Shown: positions 5,890 through 13,519 of the stretch, piece after piece | Layout of the letters: every line of letters begins with the position of its first letter | Numbering within the stretch: position 1 is the stretch's first letter | Assembly: GCA_030586765.1 (NCBI GenBank) | Contig: JAUQZZ010000033.1 | Location: 1-15,105, forward strand | Direction of reading: 5' to 3' | Source of the DNA: Candidatus Brocadiales bacterium | Lineage (GTDB): Bacteria; Planctomycetota; Brocadiia; Brocadiales; Bathyanammoxibiaceae | Length of the DNA stretch: 15,105 nucleotides | Notes under the pieces: generated by a model | What the model was told of the DNA's origin: nothing | What the model saw: only the letters and a program-made list of their open reading frames with translations | Database searches by the model: none | Made by a program: the position numbers and the translations under genes

Positions 5890-8334
5890 ATGTTACAAGA
5901 CAAAAAAAGTCCCTTCAGGGCCTATAACCTCAGGAAGTGGGCGCAGGCTATAAGCCTGGCTATCTTTCTGGTGCTTCTGGTATATGCCGACCCCTTCACC
6001 AGTAGGAACGTCCCAGCAGATGCCTTCCTCCGCCTGAGTCCCCTCTCTGCCTTAGGAACGAGTATCGCCTCCAGGGAGCTCATTTCTCAGTACTGGCCGG
6101 CCGTAATACTGGTCCTTGCCACTGTAGTGATGGGCCGCTTCTTCTGCGGCTGGGTCTGTCCCTTTGGAACCACTATAGACCTTACGGATAAACTCTTTAA
6201 GAGGCAGAGGGAAAAAGAGCGGAGGCTTTATGACGGGAGGAGGATAAAGTATTATCTCCTGGCCTTTCTCTTACTTAGTCTATTTATTAGCCGCCAGATG
6301 ATAGGGTGGTTTGACCCCCTGAGCCTGGCCACAAACACCTATACCATCCTTGTCCACCCCTATCTTGTTACCCTCCTGGGAGGGTTTTTTAATTTCCTTC
6401 AAGGTATCCCTATTTTAGGAGGTTTAGCTTCGCCTGCCCATGGGTTTTCCAACCAGGTACTCTTTGTCCTAAGGGAGCCCTTCTTTCATAATCACACGGC
6501 CTTCTTAATCGTCTTTTTGGCCATAATATCCGCAGGGATAGTGTACAGGAGATACTGGTGCAGGAATCTCTGCCCCCTGGGTGCTATCTTTGCATTGGGC
6601 TCTATAGGGGCCTATTTCCAGAGGAGGGTTCGGAAAGGCTGCCAGGTATGTGGCATCTGCCAGAAGGAGTGCAGGATGGGCTGTATCACTGAGGGGGGAA
6701 AGTCAACCCTGGCAGGGGAGTGCATCCTCTGTATGGATTGTCAAGAGCTTTGCCCCAGCGGGGCCATCCGCTTCAGAGGCCCTTGGTTACCCAAGCTCCA
6801 GGAAGTAGACCTTTCCAGGAGGGGACTGATTACCGCCTGTTTTAGTAGTGTTGCTATGGTGCCTGCGCTCAGGTTTAACTTCCCTCAGAAATTGGGAAAA
6901 GGCCACCAGATGATTCGTCCCCCAGGGGCCCTGGAGGAGGGAGAGTTTCTTGCCAGGTGTGTTCGATGCGGTGAATGCATGAGGGTATGCAAGACCAATG
7001 GGCTCCACCCCACCCTCCTAGAGGCGGGTCTGGAGGGGGCCTGGACCCCGAGGCTCATCCCCAGGATAGGACACTGCGACTATACCTGTACCCTTTGTAG
7101 CAACGTGTGTCCCTCAGAGGCCATAAGGCCCGTGGAACTGCCAGTGAAGCAGAGGCTGGCCATCGGAAAGGCAAGAATAGACCAGAGCCGCTGTATCCCA
7201 TGGGTGGGCTACGCAGGGCTGCCTGAGCTGGCAAGGGGCTGGAAGGATGTAAACTGCGGGGTATGCGAAGAGGTATGTCCTGTACCTACTAAGGCCATAC
7301 ATTTTAATACTTACGTAGATGAGCAGGGCCGTGAGATAAGGAGGCCTTTTGTCAGGGAGGAGGTCTGTAATGGGTGCGGTTTTTGTGAATATGCCTGCCC
7401 TGTGATGGGTAGGGCGGCTATTCTAGTAGAAGGTGTCCAGCCCCAGGTCCCTGTGGAGTCGAGTTATGAGGGTTACAAGATTAAGCAGGTTTTTCCTGAG
7501 AGGGTTGGGGCATGGGAAGTCAAGGTAAGACCTATTGCATATACAGGAGAAAGCGGGCTTTATGAGTATATAGACGGAGGGGCCGAACCTTACCTCTCTT
7601 ACTCCTTCCAACAGGTAGCTGTAGCAGAGTACAGGCATAATGACATGCGTATCCTGGTAGAGATATGGCAGTTCGGCAGCACCGACGACGCCTTTGGCGT
7701 CTATACCAAGGATAGGGAAGGGAGTGAGTTGGTCCTCGGAGACCACGCCTCTATACATGAGAATTACCTCTGGATATGGAAGGGGAGGTACTATATCCGC
7801 CTTGAGCCTGGTAGCCCTGCGGTGAGATTAAGCGAGGTGGGGGCTATTGCTGAGGCCATCATAGACAGGTTACCACCTGGGAGGAGCTTACCACCCGAAC
7901 TCTTGAGGTACCTGCCTAAGGAGGGCCTCCTCCATGAGCGCATACAGTTCTTCCACAAGAAGATAATTCTTGATAATATACAGATTAGTGATGAATTTAT
8001 TGAGGAGAATGTCTTCGGGCTAGGGGATGAGACCGATGTAGTGGTGGCAGAATATATTCTGGCGTCGGGTGAGCCTCCTACGAAATTAATGGTTGTTAAA
8101 TATCCCACGGAGGAGGAGGCAAGGAAGGCCAGGGAGGGCTATGTGAGGTTGAGGCTGTCTTTGGGGGAAAGTCTTAAGGAGCCTTTTTACACCGTCTTAT
8201 GTTTTAAAGATAAAGGCGGGCGCTATAACACAGTCCTTAGTAAGGGCCGCTACTTAGTAGCCTGCTTTTTGGCTAGTGATTGTCTGCTAGTGGAGGATTA
8301 CACAAAAGTTGTAGGAGATAAGCTCCCTGATTAG
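5890..8334 (+). CDS. NapH-NapG-like membrane polyferredoxin fused to a DUF6599-like C-terminal domain
   Basis: An 814-residue fusion with three parts. Residues 1-295 are NapH-like: four or five membrane segments (about 17-33, 70-83, 119-137, 204-219), the CGWVCPFG (86-93) and CRNLCPLG (224-231) motifs, and a ferredoxin unit with Cys 251/254/257/261 and 278/281/284/288. Residues 305-513 are NapG-like: SRRGL (309-313) before a hydrophobic stretch resembles an internal Tat signal-anchor, then RPPGALEEGEF and cysteine sets at 357/360/363/367, 396/400/403/407, 456/459/463 and 493/496/499/503. Residues about 533-814 carry the GLYEYIDGGAEPYL and DDAFGVY features I associate with DUF6599. Such proteins pass quinol electrons across the membrane to periplasmic acceptors; the acceptor here is unknown and no nitrate reductase gene is nearby. 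The start is fixed by an in-frame stop at 5881; the only AGGAGG (5847-5852) is 37 bases upstream, too far to serve it. Confidence 0.88.
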   Translation: MLQDKKSPFRAYNLRKWAQAISLAIFLVLLVYADPFTSRNVPADAFLRLSPLSALGTSIASRELISQYWPAVILVLATVVMGRFFCGWVCPFGTTIDLTDKLFKRQREKERRLYDGRRIKYYLLAFLLLSLFISRQMIGWFDPLSLATNTYTILVHPYLVTLLGGFFNFLQGIPILGGLASPAHGFSNQVLFVLREPFFHNHTAFLIVFLAIISAGIVYRRYWCRNLCPLGAIFALGSIGAYFQRRVRKGCQVCGICQKECRMGCITEGGKSTLAGECILCMDCQELCPSGAIRFRGPWLPKLQEVDLSRRGLITACFSSVAMVPALRFNFPQKLGKGHQMIRPPGALEEGEFLARCVRCGECMRVCKTNGLHPTLLEAGLEGAWTPRLIPRIGHCDYTCTLCSNVCPSEAIRPVELPVKQRLAIGKARIDQSRCIPWVGYAGLPELARGWKDVNCGVCEEVCPVPTKAIHFNTYVDEQGREIRRPFVREEVCNGCGFCEYACPVMGRAAILVEGVQPQVPVESSYEGYKIKQVFPERVGAWEVKVRPIAYTGESGLYEYIDGGAEPYLSYSFQQVAVAEYRHNDMRILVEIWQFGSTDDAFGVYTKDREGSELVLGDHASIHENYLWIWKGRYYIRLEPGSPAVRLSEVGAIAEAIIDRLPPGRSLPPELLRYLPKEGLLHERIQFFHKKIILDNIQISDEFIEENVFGLGDETDVVVAEYILASGEPPTKLMVVKYPTEEEARKAREGYVRLRLSLGESLKEPFYTVLCFKDKGGRYNTVLSKGRYLVACFLASDCLLVEDYTKVVGDKLPD

Positions 8335-8344
8335 CATTTTTCTA

Positions 8345-8373
8345 TTGAAAAGTTTGGTTGAAAGACTTAGAAT
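8345..8373 (+). promoter_or_regulatory. Sigma-70-type promoter of rpsO-pnp
   Basis: TTGAAA (8345-8350) and TAGAAT (8368-8373) are separated by exactly 17 bases, each one mismatch from consensus. It lies 11 bases after the previous stop and predicts a start near 8380, giving a leader of about 37 bases for rpsO. Confidence 0.6.
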
Positions 8374-8416
8374 CTTTGGTTTGCAGGGAAAACATAGGGA
8401 TTGACGAGGGACAGGA

Positions 8417-8680
8417 ATGGATAAGGGACATAAGGAAGAGATAATCAAGGGGCATAGGAAGCACGAGACGGATACAGGTTCCCCAGAGGTTCAGATAGGC
8501 TTGCTTACGGAGAGGATAAACCGCGTGAGTGAGCACCTGAAGGAGCATAAGAAAGACCATACCTCCCGAAGGGGCCTTCTGATGATGGTGGGCAGGCGTT
8601 CTGCCCTTTTAAAGTACCTCAGCGAACGGTATCAGGAGAGGTATAAACAGATTATTGACAAGTTAGGGATACGTCGCTAA
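8417..8680 (+). CDS. rpsO: 30S ribosomal protein S15
   Basis: The 87-residue product is typical S15, a primary binder of the 16S rRNA central domain that organises the platform and contacts the 50S subunit. The signature run HETDTGSPEVQIGLLTERI is at 16-34, followed by HLKEHKKDHTSRRGLL and the SALLKYL helix. GAGGG at 8406-8410 lies 6 bases before the ATG. The order rpsO-pnp is widely conserved in bacteria; pnp follows after 35 bases. In E. coli S15 represses its own translation through a leader pseudoknot; the short leader here is not obviously such a structure. Confidence 0.97.
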   Translation: MDKGHKEEIIKGHRKHETDTGSPEVQIGLLTERINRVSEHLKEHKKDHTSRRGLLMMVGRRSALLKYLSERYQERYKQIIDKLGIRR

Positions 8681-8715
8681 GGATTTTGTCTTGGTTTTTG
8701 AGAATTGAGAGGAAG

Positions 8716-10815
8716 ATGATAATATTCAAGGTTGAGAAGACAATAGGAGATAGGCTTCTAAGTATTGAATGTAATAAGATGGCGAAGCAGGCAGACGGTG
8801 CGGTAATCGTGAGATATGGCGATACTATGGTCTTAGTTACCACAGTAGCTGGGGCGGAAAGAGATACAGATTTCTTTCCTCTTACAATGGACTACAGGGA
8901 GAAGACCTACGCTGCAGGGAAATTCCCCGGGGGATTCTTCAAGAGGGAGGGCAGGCCTACGACTAAAGAGACCCTGACCATGAGGCTGATGGATAGGCCT
9001 ATTAGACCCCTCTTTCCTGAGGGTTACCGCAAAGAGATACAGATAATGGGGATGGTCCTCTCTGCCGATAAGGAGAATGACCCAGATATACTTTCCATGA
9101 TAGGTGCCTCAGCAGCCTTATGTATCTCCCCTATACCCTTTTCTAAGCCCGTGGGTTCTGTAAGAGTAGGCAGAGTGGAGGGACAGTTTGTGCTAAATCC
9201 CACCCATGCTGAGCTGGTTACCAGCGACCTGGACCTGGTGCTCTCTGGTACTGAGGACGGCATGCTCATGGTAGAGGCTGCGGCCAGGGAGGTCTCCGAG
9301 GAGGATATCATTAACGCCATGGTCTTTGGCCAGCAGGCGGTGAAGGAAGTTGCCCAACTGCAAGGGGAGTTGATGGCTATCTGTGGAAGAAAGAAAGAAC
9401 CCGTAACAGAAAAGGAGATAGATAGAACCCTTTATAATACCATTAGGGCAGGGCACTATGGTGAAATAAAACAGAAGAGTCTGGTTCCTGGAAAACATGC
9501 CAGAAGCCAGGCCCTCAAGGAGATTCTTGACTCCCTTATAGAGAAATACTGCAAAGGCGATGGTGCCACTATACTGGATAGTCAGATAAAAGAGGTCTTT
9601 TGTGAGCTAGAGAGGGAGGCGGTAAGGGAACTTATACTAAAGGAAAATAAGAGGGTTGATGGCAGGAGGCTGGAGGAGATAAGACCCATAAGCTGCGAAG
9701 TGGGAGTACTGCCCAGGGTTCATGGTTCTGCCCTTTTCACCCGCGGGGAGACCCAGGCCCTGGTAGTTGCTACCCTGGGGACTGCTATGGATGAGCAGAG
9801 GGTAGACACCTTAGAAGAGGAGTATTCAAAAAAGTTTATGTTGCATTACAACTTCCCCCCTTTTTGTGTGGGAGAGGTAAAGCCAGTTTATGGCCCTTCA
9901 AGGAGGGAGATAGGTCATGGCAACCTGGCAGAAAGGGCCCTGGAGGCTGTACTACCCCCTCATCAGAAATTTCCTTATACCGTCCGCATTGTCTCCGATA
10001 TCCTAGAGTCCAACGGTTCCTCTTCTATGGGCACTGTATGTGGTGGAACTCTTTGTCTGATGGATGCAGGGATTCCGATAAAGGACCCTGTGGCAGGTAT
10101 TGCCATGGGTTTGGTAAAGGAGGGGGATAAGGTATGTATCCTCTCAGATATCCTTGGTACGGAGGATGGCTTTGGAGACATGGATTTTAAAGTAGCTGGT
10201 ACCCAGAGGGGCATTACCGCACTTCAGATGGACGTAAAGGTCCCCTGGCTGGATGAAAAGACCCTTAGGGATGCCCTCTACCAGGCAAGGGAGGGCAGGG
10301 TTCATATCCTCAAGGAGATGTTAAAGGTCTTGGATAAGCCCAGGAAGGAGATCTCTACCTATGCCCCAAGACTCCTGCAGATAAAGATAAGACCCGAGAA
10401 GATAGGTGCTGTTATAGGCCCTGGTGGAAAGACGGTAAAAGGGATACAGGAAGAAACAGGCGCCAGGGTAGAGATAGACAACGAAGGCAACGTAGTGATA
10501 TCCTCCCCCTCTGCTGAGGCAGCGGAGAAGGCAAGGGCCATTATCGAAAAGATGACCGAGGAGGTAAAGGTTGGAAAGACCTACCAGGGGAAGGTAATGT
10601 CTATAAAGGATTATGGGGCCTTTGTGGAGGTTTTGCCTGGTCAGGATGGCCTTCTCCACATTTCTGAGCTCTCCGATAGCTACGTAGAAAAGGTGGAGGA
10701 TGTACTCAAGGTGGGTCAGGAGGTCTGGGTGAAGGTTATTGGTATAGATGACCAGAAACGGATAAGGCTCAGTAGGAAGGCCGCCCTTAAGGAGATGGCA
10801 ACTAATCCAGTGTAA
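8716..10815 (+). CDS. pnp: Polyribonucleotide nucleotidyltransferase (PNPase)
   Basis: The 699-residue product phosphorolytically degrades RNA 3' to 5', and can add tails in reverse, as a trimeric ring and degradosome partner. Domains in order: first RNase PH-like domain (about 5-135), linker helices, second RNase PH-like domain (about 313-545), KH domain with the GPGG loop at 568-571, and S1 domain (619-690). Catalytic positions D484, D490 and K492 in the EDGFGDMDFK segment correspond to E. coli D486, D492 and K494, so the enzyme should be active. The ATG at 8716 is chosen because homologues begin with a short Met-initiated lead to FKVEKTIG, and AGAGGA lies just upstream; a TTG at 8686 would add 10 residues unlike the family. 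Length is close to E. coli's 711. Confidence 0.97.
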   Translation: MIIFKVEKTIGDRLLSIECNKMAKQADGAVIVRYGDTMVLVTTVAGAERDTDFFPLTMDYREKTYAAGKFPGGFFKREGRPTTKETLTMRLMDRPIRPLFPEGYRKEIQIMGMVLSADKENDPDILSMIGASAALCISPIPFSKPVGSVRVGRVEGQFVLNPTHAELVTSDLDLVLSGTEDGMLMVEAAAREVSEEDIINAMVFGQQAVKEVAQLQGELMAICGRKKEPVTEKEIDRTLYNTIRAGHYGEIKQKSLVPGKHARSQALKEILDSLIEKYCKGDGATILDSQIKEVFCELEREAVRELILKENKRVDGRRLEEIRPISCEVGVLPRVHGSALFTRGETQALVVATLGTAMDEQRVDTLEEEYSKKFMLHYNFPPFCVGEVKPVYGPSRREIGHGNLAERALEAVLPPHQKFPYTVRIVSDILESNGSSSMGTVCGGTLCLMDAGIPIKDPVAGIAMGLVKEGDKVCILSDILGTEDGFGDMDFKVAGTQRGITALQMDVKVPWLDEKTLRDALYQAREGRVHILKEMLKVLDKPRKEISTYAPRLLQIKIRPEKIGAVIGPGGKTVKGIQEETGARVEIDNEGNVVISSPSAEAAEKARAIIEKMTEEVKVGKTYQGKVMSIKDYGAFVEVLPGQDGLLHISELSDSYVEKVEDVLKVGQEVWVKVIGIDDQKRIRLSRKAALKEMATNPV

Positions 10816-10880
10816 GGGGAAGATTTAATAAAATTCTACTATTCTCCATCTTCGTTTATTTTTGAATACTTTTCTTAATT

Positions 10881-10923
10881 AGGAGGTGAGGTAATCGAGG
10901 ATATGATTGTTGTTCTGACTTAA
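10881..10923 (+). other. Orphan strong Shine-Dalgarno and 6-codon ORF in the csp leader
   Basis: AGGAGGTGAG (10881-10890) is an almost perfect complement of the 16S rRNA 3' end but no standard start codon lies at the right distance for a gene. A second GAGG at 10897-10900 is 2 bases before an ATG at 10903 that reads M-I-V-V-L-T-stop, ending at 10923, 45 bases before the csp start. This could be a leader peptide, a ribosome standby site or a chance or decayed sequence. Confidence 0.3.
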
Positions 10924-10968
10924 TCTGTTTCTGTTTTATTTTTGGATTTGAATAATGAGGAGATTAGA

Positions 10969-11184
10969 ATGGCAACAAGGGTCACTGGTAAAGTGAAGTG
11001 GTTTGATGCAAAAAAAGGTTTTGGTTTCATCGAACACGAGGGAGGCAAAGATGTCTTCGTTCACTATTCTAGTATTGCGGGTGATGGCTTTAGGACCCTT
11101 GAAGATGGAGAGAAAGTAGAGTTTGACCTGGTGGAGGGTGCAAAAGGACTGCAGGCACAAAATGTGACTAAGGTGAGCACTTAG
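10969..11184 (+). CDS. Cold shock domain protein (CspA family)
   Basis: The 71-residue product is a single cold shock domain, an OB-fold RNA chaperone that binds single-stranded nucleic acid. It begins with TGKVKWFDAKKGFGFI, containing RNP1 (KGFGFI at 16-21), and has RNP2 (VFVHYSSI at 31-38). The ATG at 10969 is favoured by GAGGAG at 10957-10962 six bases upstream; an in-frame TTG at 10942 would add 9 residues unlike the family. The gene stands alone between pnp and its own intrinsic terminator. The A/T-rich, 150-base region upstream may be a cold-responsive leader, as in E. coli cspA, but no cold box was recognised. Confidence 0.95.
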   Translation: MATRVTGKVKWFDAKKGFGFIEHEGGKDVFVHYSSIAGDGFRTLEDGEKVEFDLVEGAKGLQAQNVTKVST

Positions 11185-11196
11185 CTTTTTAGGTTT

Positions 11197-11237
11197 AATG
11201 AGCCGGGATGTTAGTATGACTTCCTGGCTCATTTTTT
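11197..11237 (+). terminator. Intrinsic terminator after the csp gene
   Basis: A 12-pair stem (11197-11208 with 11222-11233, one G-T wobble, arms around ATGAGCC and GGCTCAT) has a 13-base loop and is followed by a run of six T through 11237. It starts 12 bases after the csp stop, and the next gene starts 12 bases later, so the kinase gene probably has read-through or an unseen promoter. Confidence 0.85.
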
Positions 11238-11249
11238 AGCTGAGGCACG

Positions 11250-12026
11250 ATGTTTGAGGTATTGTTAGGCGTACTGGCCTTTACTGTTGTAAGCATATCC
11301 ATATATTTTCTATACCAAAGAAGAGCGACCCAGGGGCAAAAGAAGGGCCCTTCTCAGCCCCCTTACCTTGGGACCCTGGCCCAGGGACTGGTTCATGAGA
11401 TTCGAAATCCCCTAAGCACCTTCAGTGTCAACTTACAACTCCTCCAGGAAGAGCTGGAAGAAGGTCTCAACGGCAAGGCCCTAAACGCCAAGCAGAGGAT
11501 AAATACCCTCCAGAGGGAGGTACAGCGCCTGGAAGAGGTCTTGAGTGATTTTTTACGCTTTGCCAGGGAAGAGAGACTGGAGCTCAAGGAACACGATGTG
11601 AATGGGTTGGTGGATGAGGTGGTAGATTTTATTGCCCCCGAGGCCAGGAAGAATAACATCCTCATTGAAAGGGATTATGATTCTGACCTGCCACCTTCCC
11701 GTATAGACGCAACATTAATAAAGCAGGCGCTCTTCAACATAATTATAAATGCCCAACAGGCTATGCCTAAAGGGGGCAGGCTTTACATCCGTACTTCATT
11801 AAGAAGCAGGGACGTTCAAATAGAGATTACAGATACAGGTGTGGGCATCCCCGAATCAAGTTTTGACAAGATTTTTCAGGTCTATTACTCTACCAAGAAG
11901 AGAGGTACAGGACTAGGGTTGCCCACTGTCAAGCGCATTGTGGAAGGACATGGCGGCACCATCACAGTAGAAAGCGAAGAAGGTAAGGGCAGTAGTTTTG
12001 TGGTGCGGCTGCCTCTAAGAAGGTGA
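11250..12026 (+). CDS. Minimal sensor histidine kinase (NtrB-like transmitter)
   Basis: A 258-residue kinase with one N-terminal membrane helix (about 3-22) and almost nothing before it, so no external sensor domain. Residues 40-110 are the dimerisation and phosphoacceptor domain with H49 in the H-box LVHEIRNPLS. The ATP-binding domain (about 115-258) has an N box around NIIINAQQAM (163-172), G1 DTGVGIP (195-201), an F-box-like FQVYYSTKKRGTGLGL (209-224) as G2, and a closing GSSFVVRLPL. It should autophosphorylate and pass phosphate to the regulator 10 bases downstream. What it senses is not visible; it could read membrane state or a partner protein. GAGG at 11242-11245 is 4 bases before the ATG. 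Confidence 0.92.
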   Translation: MFEVLLGVLAFTVVSISIYFLYQRRATQGQKKGPSQPPYLGTLAQGLVHEIRNPLSTFSVNLQLLQEELEEGLNGKALNAKQRINTLQREVQRLEEVLSDFLRFAREERLELKEHDVNGLVDEVVDFIAPEARKNNILIERDYDSDLPPSRIDATLIKQALFNIIINAQQAMPKGGRLYIRTSLRSRDVQIEITDTGVGIPESSFDKIFQVYYSTKKRGTGLGLPTVKRIVEGHGGTITVESEEGKGSSFVVRLPLRR

Positions 12027-12036
12027 GGACGCTACT

Positions 12037-13389
12037 ATGAGGTCTGACGTAAGGATACTCGTCATAGATGATGAGGAAGACCACGCCAGGGCCATGGCCG
12101 AGTGCTTGGAGAAGGTGGGCTACCAGTGCATAGCGGCCACAGAGGGCAAGGAGGGTCTCCGAGTCATCAAGCGTGGGGGAATAGATGTAGTAGTTACTGA
12201 CTTGGTGATGAAGGACGTGGATGGCATGGAGGTCCTTGAGGCGGTCAGGGAAAGGCTTCCCGATGCCCAGGTTATTTTTATCACAGGTCACGGCACCGTG
12301 GAGGCAGCTGTAGCGGCTATGCAAAAGGGGGCTACTACCTTTATACAGAAACCTATCAATATCCATCAGCTTAGGGTGGAGGTAGATGAGGCGGTAAGAA
12401 AACAGGTCCTCATGAGGAGCAACCCCCAGCGCGTCACCCAGGTAGAGGAGGGATGCGGTTCCCAGGGCATCATCGGCAATAGTACAAAGATGCAACGTAT
12501 CTTTAGCATCACTAGACAGATAGCACCTACAAGTGCCACCGCTCTCATTATTGGGGAAAGCGGCACAGGAAAGGAGCTTATAGCCAGGGCCATCCACTAT
12601 AATAGCCCCAGGAAGGCCCAACCCTTTGTGGTGATAAATTCTGCAGCCATCCCAGAAGGTCTCCTGGAAAGCGAACTCTTTGGCCACGAAAGGGGCGCCT
12701 TCACAGGGGCCTTTTCTCAGAGAAAGGGAAAGTTTGAACATGCCCATAGAGGGACCCTCTTCCTGGACGAGATAGGTGATATGCCCCTATCTACCCAGGC
12801 AAAACTCCTCAGGGTTATTGAGGATGGGAAGGTGGTGCGTGTAGGGAGTAACGAACCCTTTTCTGTTGATGTCAGGATTATTGCCGCTACCAATCAGGAC
12901 CTGGAGGCCCTGATAAGGGAGGGGAGGTTTAGGGAAGACCTGTATTTCAGGCTGAACGTGGTTTGCCTCAAGTTGCCGCCTTTGCGGGAGAGGCAGGAGG
13001 ATAAATCTCTCCTTATAGACGCCTTCGTTAAAGAGTATTCCAGGGTATATGGCAAGAAGATAACCTCTATTACTCCCGAAGCCCGAAGGAGGTTACTCAA
13101 CTATTCCTGGCCAGGTAACGTGAGAGAGCTCAAGAATTGTATAGAAAGTATGGTAGTCTTAACTAGCGACAGTACCATAGGGGTAGAGGATATCCCTGGG
13201 CATATAGCCTTGGAGGAAGGGCAGGAGGAGAAGGGGGCCCTGGTGGGGATGTCCATAGCGGAGATGGAAAAGGAACTTATAAAAAACACCCTGGCCGCTG
13301 TAGGCGGTAATAGAGGGGCATCCGCAAAGATCCTGGGCATCGGCGAACGAACCCTTTATAGGAAACTGGACCAGTACGGTCTGAAGTAG
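12037..13389 (+). CDS. Sigma-54-dependent NtrC-family response regulator
   Basis: The 450-residue product has three domains. The receiver (1-125) has acidic D11/D12, phospho-acceptor D55 and K105. The AAA+ sigma-54 activator (about 143-375) has Walker A GESGTGKE (173-180), the sigma-54 contact loop GAFTGA (220-225), Walker B LFLDEIGD (241-248), a FREDLYFRLNV region at 298-308 and WPGNVREL (358-365). The Fis-type helix-turn-helix is at about 412-448. Phosphorylation by the adjacent kinase should trigger ATP-driven open complex formation at sigma-54 promoters. The start at 12037 follows AGGTGAGG, which overlaps the kinase stop. I found no convincing -24/-12 sigma-54 promoter in the intergenic parts of this window, so its targets are probably elsewhere. 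Confidence 0.95.
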   Translation: MRSDVRILVIDDEEDHARAMAECLEKVGYQCIAATEGKEGLRVIKRGGIDVVVTDLVMKDVDGMEVLEAVRERLPDAQVIFITGHGTVEAAVAAMQKGATTFIQKPINIHQLRVEVDEAVRKQVLMRSNPQRVTQVEEGCGSQGIIGNSTKMQRIFSITRQIAPTSATALIIGESGTGKELIARAIHYNSPRKAQPFVVINSAAIPEGLLESELFGHERGAFTGAFSQRKGKFEHAHRGTLFLDEIGDMPLSTQAKLLRVIEDGKVVRVGSNEPFSVDVRIIAATNQDLEALIREGRFREDLYFRLNVVCLKLPPLRERQEDKSLLIDAFVKEYSRVYGKKITSITPEARRRLLNYSWPGNVRELKNCIESMVVLTSDSTIGVEDIPGHIALEEGQEEKGALVGMSIAEMEKELIKNTLAAVGGNRGASAKILGIGERTLYRKLDQYGLK

Positions 13390-13426
13390 CCTCTAATCCT
13401 TCCGTAACCTTCCCTTTATCCCACGC

Positions 13427-13442
13427 ATACTATATATAGACA
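13427..13442. promoter_or_regulatory. NrdR box 1 upstream of nrdJ
   Basis: ATACTATATATAGACA has the core CTATATATAG (13430-13439), which fits the NrdR box core CwATATATwG as I recall it. It overlaps the -35 element. Confidence 0.75.
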
Positions 13443-13465
13443 TTATGAGGGCTAGATAGTACAAT
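13437..13465 (+). promoter_or_regulatory. Sigma-70-type promoter of nrdJ
   Basis: TAGACA (13437-13442) and TACAAT (13460-13465) are spaced by exactly 17 bases, each one mismatch from consensus. Predicted start near 13472, leader about 48 bases. Both elements are covered by the two NrdR-like boxes, so repression by occlusion is expected. Confidence 0.65.
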
Positions 13466-13474
13466 ATATAGTGG
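13459..13474. promoter_or_regulatory. NrdR box 2 upstream of nrdJ
   Basis: GTACAATATATAGTGG has the core CAATATATAG (13462-13471). Its centre is 32 bp from that of box 1, about three helical turns, the spacing typical of paired NrdR boxes. It overlaps the -10 element and the likely transcription start. Confidence 0.78.
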
Positions 13475-13519
13475 AAGGGGTATTGAAGGGTAAGTTATGA
13501 ACACCCTCACCTCATAAAC

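Noticed and set aside
10819..10858. Intrinsic terminator after pnp
   Set aside because: Only a 6-bp A/T-rich stem (GAAGAT/ATCTTC) with a 23-base loop before an interrupted T-run; too weak to call.
11962..12747. 261-residue minus-strand open frame
   Set aside because: Lies antisense to well-supported histidine kinase and NtrC-type genes whose domain motifs are continuous; product looks like a codon-bias shadow.
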